From: Clostridiales bacterium
Lineage (GTDB): Bacteria > Bacillota > Clostridia > Saccharofermentanales > UBA5734
Length of the DNA: 13,689 nt
Direction of reading: 5' to 3'
Assembly: GCA_007135995.1 (NCBI GenBank)
Contig: SLHU01000109.1
Coordinates: 1 to 13,689 of the forward strand
Below, in pieces: positions 1 to 7,500 of this stretch. Each line of letters starts with the position of its first letter. Within the stretch, counting starts at the first letter, position 1. The translations under genes were made by a program, and so were the position numbers. The notes under the pieces are model-generated. The model searched no databases. It saw only the letters and a program-made list of their open reading frames with translations, and was not told the DNA's origin.

Positions 1-1
1 A

Positions 2-349
2 TTGGAAGGCATTGGCCTTTATGATGCCCGGACGATGAGTGAGACAGCTGCTACACTTGGCATCACGACGGGCACACTGACAGTTGCGGTTGACCGCCTT
101 GTCCGCAAAGGGTATGTTGCGCGCCGCCGGGATTCAGAAGACCGGCGTGTTGTCAGAATCAGTTTGACGAAAAAGGGAAAACTTGCATACAGAATGCATA
201 ATAAATTTCACACCCTTCTGGTAGACAGGCTCATTCATCCGCTGGAAGAAAAACAGCGACAGGTTTTACTCGATACACTGATGGCTATTTCAAGTTTTGT
301 CGGCGAGCAATACCATCGTTACAATACGTCCGATCAGCAGGAGGATTAA
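2..349 (+). CDS. fabT: FabT-like MarR-family fatty-acid repressor, 3' part
   Basis: This is the C-terminal part (about 115 residues) of a MarR-family winged-helix regulator. The 5' end lies outside the window; the TTG at position 2 is almost certainly an internal Leu codon. MarR/FabT proteins are usually about 145-150 residues, so roughly 30-35 are missing. Visible parts are the helix-turn-helix (TMSETAATLGITTGTLTVAV), the recognition end DRLVRKGYV, the basic wing RRRDSEDRRVVRISLTKKG and a C-terminal dimerisation helix. The ITTGTLT plus EDRRVV pattern is typical of FabT, which in other Bacillota binds operators of fatty-acid synthesis genes with acyl-ACP as co-repressor. The ACP gene starts one base after its stop codon, which supports the FabT assignment over a generic MarR. 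Its own promoter and operator would be upstream, outside the window. Confidence 0.82.
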   Translation: MEGIGLYDARTMSETAATLGITTGTLTVAVDRLVRKGYVARRRDSEDRRVVRISLTKKGKLAYRMHNKFHTLLVDRLIHPLEEKQRQVLLDTLMAISSFVGEQYHRYNTSDQQED

Positions 350-350
350 A

Positions 351-635
351 ATGGCGGAGCATCAGAAAACAGAAGATATACAAAAAAAAGTAATGATGAC
401 AATTGCAGAGCTGGCAGGTGTTGGTCAGGAAGAGCTGACCCCCGCTACATCACTCATGCACGATCTTAATCTTGATTCACTCGCTTTGTTTGAAATCGTG
501 ATTGAGCTGGAAACCTTCTACAATCTCCGCATTTCTGATGAAGAAATTGAAGCGTTGAAAACGATCAAGGAAATAACTGACTTTATCGATGAGCAGCTCA
601 GGCGCGGGAAAATGCCTGGCATCAAGGAATCATAG
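351..635 (+). CDS. acpP: Acyl carrier protein
   Basis: A 94-residue acyl carrier protein, the cytosolic carrier that holds acyl chains as thioesters on a 4'-phosphopantetheine arm. The attachment motif is DSL at residues 42-44 (context LNLDSLALFE), so Ser43 is the predicted modified residue. The four-helix ACP pattern follows, with an acidic helix II/III (ELETFYNLRISDEEIE) and a final helix KEITDFIDEQLRR. The ATG at 351 is chosen because a perfect AGGAGG (339-344) sits 6 bases upstream; an upstream in-frame ATG at 297 would overlap the regulator gene and add residues unlike ACP. It is slightly longer than the usual 75-80 residues, with about ten extra at each end. Position between a FabT-like regulator and an acyl-adenylate ligase suggests it carries acyl groups for lipid metabolism. 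Whether this is the housekeeping ACP or a second one cannot be decided here. Confidence 0.93.
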   Translation: MAEHQKTEDIQKKVMMTIAELAGVGQEELTPATSLMHDLNLDSLALFEIVIELETFYNLRISDEEIEALKTIKEITDFIDEQLRRGKMPGIKES

Positions 636-645
636 CAGGTGTTAC

Positions 646-2589
646 ATGCAGAAAACAGAGGGTAAAAAGTACTATCCGGTTCGGTCGTTTGAAAATCTGC
701 GCGAGATGCTTGAACAATCTGTATCCCTGTACAAAGATCAGCCGGCGTTTCGTTTCCGCCAGTCACCTGCTGCTGACGACATTCAGACCAGATCGTATCA
801 AAATTTTCTGTCTGACTGCCGCGCGGTTGGCACAAGTCTGCTGAGGCTTAACTTGAAGGGCAGCCGCATCGCCGTTGTTGGTGCAAATTCTTATGCCTGG
901 TGTGTTGCTCATGCGGCTGTTATCAATGGTGCCGGTGTAGTGGTGCCTATCGACAGTATGCTGCCGCAAGATGAACTGATCGATCTGTTGTCCAGAGGCA
1001 AGGTTGAAGCTGTGTTTTATGATGCCGGCTACCAGCTGATCGCGAATGCCGCTGCCGAAAAGCTGTCACAGCTGAGGTTTTGCATCTGTCTGCGGCCGGC
1101 GCTGGTTAAAAAAGATGAGTTGCCTTCATGGCAAAATGACATGCTTGATGATGCCGGCCGATCTGAACTGGATGCGGACGTAAAAAGCACAAAGCCTTCA
1201 ACCGCAGCTTTTCTTTCATTCGACACCTGCCTTGAAAGCGGTTATCAGGCTGTCGGCCGGGGAGACGCGTCGTACAGTGACATAACGATTGACGCAGATG
1301 CCCTCGCCAGTCTCTTGTTTACTTCCGGAACAACAAGCGAGGCAAAAGCAGTGATGCTCAGCCATCGGAATATATGTGCCAATATACGCGGCCTGGCCGG
1401 TGTGGTTTCATTACCGCCGGGTATTCGCATGCTATCTGTCCTGCCCCTCCACCATACCTTTGAAAATACATGCGGACTCTATATGGCCCTTTATGTGGGT
1501 GCCCAGATTCACGAGAGTGACGGGCTGCGTTATATTCAGAAAAACATGAACGAATACAAAATTGAGATGGTGATCGGAGTCCCGCTGCTGTTTAGCAATT
1601 TTTACAGCAAGGTTCAGTCAGCGCTCAAAAAAAGCGGAAAAGATAAGCTGGTAAACCGCCTGATCCCTGTAACACAAGTGCTGAGAAAAGCAGGAATAGA
1701 TCTGCGCAGAATCATCTACAAGCAGATTCTGGATGCGTTCGGCGGTCACTTCAGATTAGGTATCTGCGGTGCGGCGCCGGTAGATCCCGACATGCTCCGA
1801 TTTTTTGATGCTGTCGGAATCAGGATCCTTGAAGGATATGGCCTGACTGAAGCCTCTCCCGTGATCAGCGGCTGCAATACAAAGGTGTTTGCTCCAGGGA
1901 CAGTCGGGGAACCTCTTTATGGTGTTACCGTAGCTGTTCTGGCCGACAAGCCGGGTGAACCCGGAGAAATTCTGGCTAAAGGCGAAAGCATTATGCTTGG
2001 CTACTATGAGAATCCAGAGGCAACCGCTGAAGCGATCGATTCAGACGGATGGCTGCATACGGGCGATATGGGTCTGATTGATCCGAAGTCAGGGCTGCTT
2101 AAAATTACCGGGCGGCTAAAGTCGATGATTGTTCTGAAAACCGGCAAGAAAGTGTTCCCTGAAGAAATTGAACATTTGATCGGGCAGCATGACTATATTA
2201 AAGAATCGCTGGTCTGGGGAGAAGATGATGAATCAGGTGATGTCGTAATCAGCGCGAAGTTTGTGATCGATAAAGAAGCGCTCGAACAGTCTGACCCGCT
2301 CGCACTCGATGAAAAAACCCTGCAGGAGCGCTTGAATACGATGATCAGTGAGATCAACAGCAAAATGCCTTCATTTAAAAGCATCCGGCAATATGTATAT
2401 AGTTTTCAGGAAATGGTTAAGACAACAACCAGAAAAGTGAAGCGGCCGGTTGAGATTGAAAAAATGAAACGGATGATGGAAGATAAAAGACTGCAGTGGC
2501 GGCAGCTGACCGGCAGAAACATAGATCAGCTTGAAGAGGATGTACAGCCTGAAAAGGATCAAAGGCCTGAATCAGATCAGGACCATTAA
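646..2589 (+). CDS. Acyl-adenylate ligase (acyl-CoA or acyl-ACP synthetase)
   Basis: A 647-residue ANL-superfamily ligase. The family activates a fatty acid with ATP to acyl-AMP and then transfers it to CoA or ACP. Visible motifs: P-loop FTSGTTSEAKAVMLSH (225-240), GYGLTEASP (398-406), DGWLHTGDMG (467-476), ITGRLKS (487-493) and a C-terminal basic TTRKVKRP (594-601) holding the candidate catalytic lysine (Lys597 by position). The P-loop lacks the usual Gly and Pro of TSGTTGxPKG. After residue 605 comes a charged tail. ATG 646 is preferred: AGGTG (637-641 region) lies about 6 bases upstream, and the gene follows the ACP stop by only 10 bases. The in-frame ATG at 589 would overlap the ACP gene and is unlikely. 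Annotation pipelines would call it long-chain fatty-acid-CoA ligase (FadD-like). Its pairing with an ACP gene makes ACP a plausible real acceptor, as for Aas/AasC enzymes, but sequence alone does not settle this. Confidence 0.9.
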   Translation: MQKTEGKKYYPVRSFENLREMLEQSVSLYKDQPAFRFRQSPAADDIQTRSYQNFLSDCRAVGTSLLRLNLKGSRIAVVGANSYAWCVAHAAVINGAGVVVPIDSMLPQDELIDLLSRGKVEAVFYDAGYQLIANAAAEKLSQLRFCICLRPALVKKDELPSWQNDMLDDAGRSELDADVKSTKPSTAAFLSFDTCLESGYQAVGRGDASYSDITIDADALASLLFTSGTTSEAKAVMLSHRNICANIRGLAGVVSLPPGIRMLSVLPLHHTFENTCGLYMALYVGAQIHESDGLRYIQKNMNEYKIEMVIGVPLLFSNFYSKVQSALKKSGKDKLVNRLIPVTQVLRKAGIDLRRIIYKQILDAFGGHFRLGICGAAPVDPDMLRFFDAVGIRILEGYGLTEASPVISGCNTKVFAPGTVGEPLYGVTVAVLADKPGEPGEILAKGESIMLGYYENPEATAEAIDSDGWLHTGDMGLIDPKSGLLKITGRLKSMIVLKTGKKVFPEEIEHLIGQHDYIKESLVWGEDDESGDVVISAKFVIDKEALEQSDPLALDEKTLQERLNTMISEINSKMPSFKSIRQYVYSFQEMVKTTTRKVKRPVEIEKMKRMMEDKRLQWRQLTGRNIDQLEEDVQPEKDQRPESDQDH

Positions 2590-2692
2590 GCCCTCATCGC
2601 CTCTGGAATGTCTTTGGCATGGTCAGAGCCAGTCAAATGAACGCAGCAGGGCCGACAGCGGTCAATATGAAAAAAGAAGGATCAACGGTGAT

Positions 2693-3643
2693 ATGATGAT
2701 CAGTCAAAAGCAGCTTCCAGATCCCGGACACTTTGTGTTCATTGTGAATCCATATGCGGGTCTGCGCCACAGCCAGAAAATGGTTAGTCAGATTGAACTG
2801 TCTATGAAAAAAGATCCGCGGATCACCTATGAAGTGATTTTGACCGAAAAAACAGGCCATGCCGGGCTGATTGCCGAAGCGGCCGGTAAGCGATACCAGG
2901 AGAACGCGGTCATTTTCGCCTGCGGCGGAGATGGAACCGCGAACGAGGTTGTCAATGGTCTTTATGGAACAAAGTCTGTGATGGGCATACTGCCGATAGG
3001 AACCTCAAACGATTTTTGCAAAAATGCTCTGAGCACATTAAATCTTGACGAGTTGATTGAAAGACTGCCGCAGCCGCTGATCAAGCCAATCGACCTGGTC
3101 TCATTCAACGATCGCATTTGCATCAATATTCTCTCGCTTGGCCTTGACAGTATCGTCCAGGAGCATGCGACAAAGTACTATCGCAAATTGCGTCTGCCAG
3201 GCTCCCTGCTCTATTTAATCTCAATCGTATCAGCACTTTTCACTCAGAAAGTGTTCAAGATGCGTTATGAACTGAAAATTATCAATAAAGAAGGAAAAGA
3301 GGACACCATCACGTCAGACAGCAGCTTTATTCTGGCTGCGATTTGTAATGGGCAGTATTACGGCGGCGGATTCAATCCAGCGCCTGGAGCCATACTTGAT
3401 GACGGCCGCCTGGATGTCTGTATCGTTGATGCGCTGCCGTTGCTTAAAATGCTCAACCTGATTCCCAAATATAAAAAAGGAACGCATATCAGCTCACCAG
3501 CTGTGAAGACATTCTCCGCTGTCAGCGGCCGGATCACCGCCAGCGGCAAGCCGCTGCCGGGGAACGCTGACGGAGAACTGTTCCGGGAAAAAGACGTGTC
3601 ATTCAAGATTCTGAAGCAGGCTTTGCCATTCGCGTTCTATTGA
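2693..3643 (+). CDS. Diacylglycerol kinase family lipid kinase (DagK/YegS/BmrU type)
   Basis: A 316-residue lipid kinase of the DAGK_cat/YegS-BmrU family, which transfers phosphate from ATP to diacylglycerol or a related lipid at the membrane face. Motifs: IVNPYAG (17-23), the nucleotide-binding CGGDGTANEVVNG (77-89), PIGTSNDFCKN (101-111), a C-terminal sandwich with GGGFNPAPGAILDDGRLDV (224-242), and NADGE (291-295). Length fits the family. The start is one of two adjacent ATGs (2693 or 2696), with AGAAGG at about 2675-2680, 12 bases upstream, a rather long spacing. The frame stays open upstream to an ATG at 2531 inside the ligase gene, but that extension has no domain character. The 103-base gap after the ligase has no clear terminator or promoter, so co-transcription is likely. 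In Gram-positive bacteria such kinases (DgkB) recycle diacylglycerol left by lipoteichoic acid synthesis, but other lipid substrates are possible. The stop codon lies in a 31-bp tandem repeat. Confidence 0.88.
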   Translation: MMISQKQLPDPGHFVFIVNPYAGLRHSQKMVSQIELSMKKDPRITYEVILTEKTGHAGLIAEAAGKRYQENAVIFACGGDGTANEVVNGLYGTKSVMGILPIGTSNDFCKNALSTLNLDELIERLPQPLIKPIDLVSFNDRICINILSLGLDSIVQEHATKYYRKLRLPGSLLYLISIVSALFTQKVFKMRYELKIINKEGKEDTITSDSSFILAAICNGQYYGGGFNPAPGAILDDGRLDVCIVDALPLLKMLNLIPKYKKGTHISSPAVKTFSAVSGRITASGKPLPGNADGELFREKDVSFKILKQALPFAFY

Positions 3644-3696
3644 TCATCAGCAGGCATTACCGGCGTTCTATTGATCATCAGCAGGCATTACCGGCG
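3632..3696. repeat. 31-bp perfect tandem duplication at converging gene ends
   Basis: Two identical 31-base units, 3632-3662 and 3663-3693, are followed by three further matching bases (3694-3696). The left unit holds the lipid kinase stop (TGA, 3641-3643). The right unit holds the plsC stop (TAG on the - strand, 3670-3668). Each gene stops in the copy nearest to it, so neither protein is changed. Collapsing the units to one would leave the two stop codons one base apart, which was probably the ancestral state. Replication slippage is the simplest origin. The unit contains TGATCA but no stem plus U-run that would mark it as a terminator. Confidence 0.95.
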
Positions 3697-4432
3697 CTCT
3701 GGGTACACGCTTGGTCTTATAGCAGTTTTCCATCCAGGTTGTCAGCGCTTGTGTCATGTCCCGGGCTTTTTCGAAATCAGCCGGGTAAAGCGGACTGCCA
3801 AACCGGATAAAAACCTGGCGTTTTTTGCCTGTGACGGGATCACGCGGCTGAGGCCTTTTCATATGGCGGTTAAAAACTTCATATCCGCCGTCTATGAAGA
3901 CAGGTACCAGAGGCACTTTGCTTTTGAGTGCTATATAGGCGGCGCCGTCTTTCATCTCGCCTAGCTGTCCGTCCATGCTGCGCGTACCCTCCGGATGAAC
4001 CAGCAGGATATTCCCTTCATCCACCTTTTTTTTGGCGAGAATCAGGCCGCGTATAGGGTTGCCGAACCGGTCTATGGCAATACCGCGGCCGACCTTGACA
4101 ATCAGCCGGCCAATCAAGCCATGCTGGTCTTCAAGGTCTTTGGCCGCTATGCAGCTCATGTGCTTGAAATGACCGGCCGGAAGATAGGTGCCAATCCACA
4201 TGCCGTCAACATAGGTTTCATGATTCGCAGCGATCACATACGGTGTTTTTTTGGGAATCAGTTCTGTTCCTTCTGCCTTGAGGCTGATCAGCAAGCGTGA
4301 CGCTGCCATGCCAAGTGTATAAGTGATATATCCAATCACACCGCGCTTGACAGGGTATTTTTCTGTCAGAGCCGCTGTCGGATTATTTTGATGCTTTTTT
4401 GCGGTTTTCCCATTGCTTAATGTGGTATTCAA
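3668..4432 (-). CDS. plsC: 1-acyl-sn-glycerol-3-phosphate acyltransferase (PlsC-like)
   Basis: A 254-residue LPLAT-family acyltransferase. PlsC acylates lysophosphatidate at sn-2 to give phosphatidate at the cytoplasmic membrane. Visible motifs: the catalytic NHETYVD (His71, Asp76; HX4D), a middle block around GRGIAIDRFG (115-124), the glycerol-phosphate motif HPEGTRS (146-152) and VPLVPVFIDG (173-182). A weak hydrophobic stretch (about 31-51) precedes the HX4D motif, as is common in the family. The start is TTG at 4432: no ATG is available near it, and a GGAGG (4445-4441 on the - strand) lies 8 bases upstream. It converges on the lipid kinase, with which it shares phosphatidate as product, and diverges from addB. 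A hairpin-forming repeat lies in its leader (4462-4477). The exact acyl donor (acyl-ACP or acyl-CoA) is not visible, and LPLAT relatives with other acceptors exist. Confidence 0.88.
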   Translation of the reverse strand: MNTTLSNGKTAKKHQNNPTAALTEKYPVKRGVIGYITYTLGMAASRLLISLKAEGTELIPKKTPYVIAANHETYVDGMWIGTYLPAGHFKHMSCIAAKDLEDQHGLIGRLIVKVGRGIAIDRFGNPIRGLILAKKKVDEGNILLVHPEGTRSMDGQLGEMKDGAAYIALKSKVPLVPVFIDGGYEVFNRHMKRPQPRDPVTGKKRQVFIRFGSPLYPADFEKARDMTQALTTWMENCYKTKRVPRAPVMPADDQ

Positions 4433-4440
4433 TCAATTCG

Positions 4441-4445
4441 CCTCC
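4441..4445 (-). promoter_or_regulatory. Ribosome binding site that fixes the plsC TTG start
   Basis: On the - strand this reads GGAGG, 8 bases before the TTG codon at 4432-4430. It is the only good Shine-Dalgarno sequence near the 5' end of this frame, and no ATG or GTG is placed to use it, so TTG initiation is well supported. Confidence 0.8.
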
Positions 4446-4461
4446 AAAGGTCTCTAAGGAA

Positions 4462-4477
4462 ATGGCATTTGTGCCAT
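4462..4477. promoter_or_regulatory. Inverted repeat in the plsC leader (operator or RNA hairpin)
   Basis: ATGGCA (4462-4467) and TGCCAT (4472-4477) are perfect 6-base arms around a 4-base spacer. On the - strand the element lies about 16 bases before the plsC ribosome binding site. It could be a protein operator or a leader hairpin; no U-run follows, so it is not an obvious terminator. Function is inferred only from symmetry and position. Confidence 0.4.
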
Positions 4478-4490
4478 CTATTTGAAGGAT

Positions 4491-4496
4491 ATCATA
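4491..4496 (-). promoter_or_regulatory. Weak candidate -10 element for plsC
   Basis: On the - strand this reads TATGAT (5 of 6 to the TATAAT consensus), placing a transcription start near 4484 and the inverted repeat at 4462-4477 in the leader. No convincing -35 hexamer is found 16-18 bases upstream, so this is a low-confidence guess. Confidence 0.22.
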
Positions 4497-4520
4497 AACA
4501 CAGGGAAAATACGATAGGCC

Positions 4521-4545
4521 TTTGATATACTGGAAGCGTCAGTAT
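4521..4545 (+). promoter_or_regulatory. Candidate addB control region with inverted repeat
   Basis: ATACTG (4527-4532) and CAGTAT (4540-4545) form a perfect 6-base inverted repeat with a 7-base spacer, about 50 bases before the addB start. Overlapping its left side is TTGATA (4522-4527), a 5-of-6 match to a -35 hexamer, but a good -10 at 16-18 bases is lacking (TATGTT at 4543 is too close). TTTGATA (4521-4527) also resembles one half of a FabT-type operator, but the other half is absent. It could be an operator for addB, plsC or neither. Confidence 0.3.
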
Positions 4546-4596
4546 GTTCATCGTGTTCTGACTAATTACCCCGCCTGACTTTCAAAGGAGCTTGAT

Positions 4597-7500
4597 ATGG
4601 CACAGCTAATGTATGGCATGAAACGAGCAGCACTGCGAACCTTTTGTCTGGAGCAGGTCGCCAGGCATATGAGCGCATGGCCGGAGCAGCGTGCGCTGCT
4701 GATTGTTCCTGAGCAAAGTAAAATGGACATGGAGAGAGACTTGCTGGATAAGGCCGGAGGCAGCCTGATGCTGGCGGAGGTTTTAAGCTTCAGGCGTCTT
4801 GCCTGGCGCCTGCTCAGTGAGATCGGCGCTCAGCCAAGACAAAGCGCTGACAGCATTGGACAGGCGATCATACTGAGGCGCATCTGCAAACAAGAAAAAA
4901 GTCAGCTTCACTATTTTGCATCGCTTGCAGATCGTCCCGGTTTCATTAAGAACATTGCATCGGTTATGGGTGACCTGAAACGATATCAAATTGATCCGGA
5001 AGCACTGAAAAACGCGGCAAAACAATGTATAGATGTAAGCCTGTCACGAAAAATGTCTGATTTTGGCGTTGTCCTGCAGGCTTATCAGCAGATATTAAGT
5101 GAGTCCGGATTAAGTGACGCTGAAGATGACCTGAACGAATTATCTGACGTTCTGCGAAAATTATCAGCGGGGAATCAGAGACATGGCTGGCCTTTGTCAA
5201 GACTTTCATGGCTTAGAAACTGCCGGGTGTGGGTCAGCGGATTTGCCGAGCTGCGCGCGTTTACCCCGCAGGAACTGTCGATTTTAAAGTCACTCAACAG
5301 TATCTGCGATCAGGTTGTGATCACAGCAGCCGCTGATTTCAGCCCGCAGTCAAAAAGCGATATAGAAGCAGGGCCTGATTTTTTCCTGCCTGGCAGAAAA
5401 ACAATCTGGCAGATTCAGGCTGGATTGCCAGTCACACGCATTCAAAAGCTGGCTGATCATGAAGATGGAGATAAAGACTGCGAAAACAGTTTGCCGGCCT
5501 TGAAGCTCTCAGAGGAGCTGCTGTATGATGATCAGCGCGAAGAAGACGGACAGCCGCTGCGCCGGCAAACAGGCGGTCAGCGAAAACATGAAGATCAAGG
5601 CTCTGATGAAACAAGCTGCCGTCAATGGCTTCAGCTGATACAGGCGCTGGATACAGATCAGGAAGTTAACTGGGCAGCGGGTGAAATTAAGCGGCTGGTT
5701 CAATGTGAAGGATATCGCTACCGTGATCTGGTTATTGCTGCCAGCAATATGCCAATGTATGCCGGCAGTTTCAAGGCTGCCTGCCGCCTGTATGGTATAC
5801 CGCTTTTTCTGGATGCGGAACGCGCATTGTCCGGTTCAGTGCTGCTTCGCTTCGTACTGAGTCTGCTGGATATCTCTGTGAGCAACTGGCATCGGCATCC
5901 TGTCATGAACTGCCTTAGAACAGGGTTGCTGACAGATGATATGCGGGCAGTAGATCGTCTTGAAAACCATGCACTTGCCTGGGGCTTATTCAGGGGGGAC
6001 AGGATTTTCAGCAAGCAGTATGACCGTGTTGACGGCGCGGATGCTGACTGGCCAGCCTGGCGGGAAAAACTGCTTTTTCCGCTTAAAAAGCTGCTGGATA
6101 CATTGAAATCAGCCGTAGGCGGACCGGAGAAATGCGTGATTTTGCAGCGCTTTTTGATTGATATCAATATTCCGGCGATTCTGGAACAGAAAATCAGCAG
6201 CCTGACTGAAGATAATGAACTGGAAGAGGCTACAGCTCTGGCGCAGTCATGGCAGGAACTGGATCGTATTTTTCGTCAGATGGCTTTACTAAGTGATCAA
6301 AAGCCAATGGGCCTTAAGTCTTTCAGGGACTATCTGGCAGCTGCCATCGATAGTGTGCAGACTGGCGCCATTCCGACAGCGGTCGACCAGATTAGCTTTG
6401 GTGATCTGCGGCACGGACTGCTCAGACAGCCCAAAGTGATTATTCTGCTTGGCACGGCTGCGGGCCAGTTCCCGCCAGGCTGGCCGCCCGAGGGATTGCT
6501 GAAAGATAAGGAAAGAGAACAGATAGCCTTTCAGCTTGACTGTGATCTGCCCAGCCATACACGCGATCAGGCGTTTGCCGATCAGTTTATGATTTATACG
6601 CTGTTGACTTTGCCTGAAGAAAAACTGATTTTGACCTGCGCCGGTAAGGAACCCTCTCCCTGGTTTCGCCGGCTGGCCGAGCGTTTTCCTGCCTGTCTGA
6701 ACAAACTGACTCCGCTGCCTGGACTTGACGATGTGAGGCTGAACGCTCCGGAACCGGCTTTGTCATATTGGCTGATGAATGCTGCTGCAGGAAATCGCCG
6801 GAGCGATGAAGGCTGGCATGTTCTGGGGCAATTGCTCCGTAACAGCTGCTGCTCAGAAGCCCAATCACCCGATCTGCTGCTGGCTGCCGGCGGTCAGCTG
6901 TTAAGACCGGACGCGTCTTTATCATCCTCTGACCTGCTTGCCGGTTCCGACGGCAGCATCACCATGAGCGTGTCACAGCTTGAACAATACGCAGGCTGTC
7001 CGTTCCGGCATCTGGGTCTCTCACTGCTTCGCCTGCAGGAACGAACTGTATGGGAACCCCAGGCGCATGAAACAGGCATTTTGCTGCATGGTATAGCGGA
7101 ACTGGCTATGCGCGAACTGAAACATGACCTTATGAAGATAGACGGGCGTGACGGCGGACAGTTCAAAGCGCTGATTGCTGCCTGGCTGCAAAAAGATATG
7201 GAACAGGAAGCCCTGCGATGGATGGACAAGTCAGCCAGCCAGCTGCCTTTCAATCCTTTTAATGAACGCGGACTGCGTGCGTCAGTTGGCAGAAGAGCAG
7301 GGCAAATAGCCTCAGCATCGCTGGAAGCGATTCTGACCCAGCTCAACGATCAATCCTATCAGCCGGAAGCCGTTGAGTTTGTTTTTGGTCCGCAGCATCC
7401 CTGCCGTTATGTCATCAGGCCCGCGGGTATGCCGGAGATCGCATTCAGAGGAGTCATTGATCGTGTTGACTGCCAGGATGATGAGCAGCAAAAGCTGTTC

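Noticed and set aside
589..645. Upstream ATG at 589 as start of the acyl ligase
   Set aside because: It would overlap the ACP gene by 47 bases and add residues with no ligase homology; ATG 646 has its own ribosome binding site.
2667..2696. Short frame starting at ATG 2667 before the lipid kinase
   Set aside because: It encodes only nine residues before a stop and has no clear ribosome binding site; a leader-peptide role has no support.
3632..3696. Rho-independent terminator between the lipid kinase and plsC
   Set aside because: The region is a direct repeat, not a GC-rich inverted repeat, and lacks a T-run on either strand.
4521..4527. FabT operator upstream of plsC/addB
   Set aside because: Only one half-site (TTTGATA) is present and the symmetric half is missing, so it is not called as a FabT site.
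5718..6167. A 149-residue - strand open frame inside addB (and a similar 150-residue one at 6894-7346)
   Set aside because: Both are opposite well-supported AddB coding sequence and have the Ser/Arg/Cys-rich composition typical of antisense frames.
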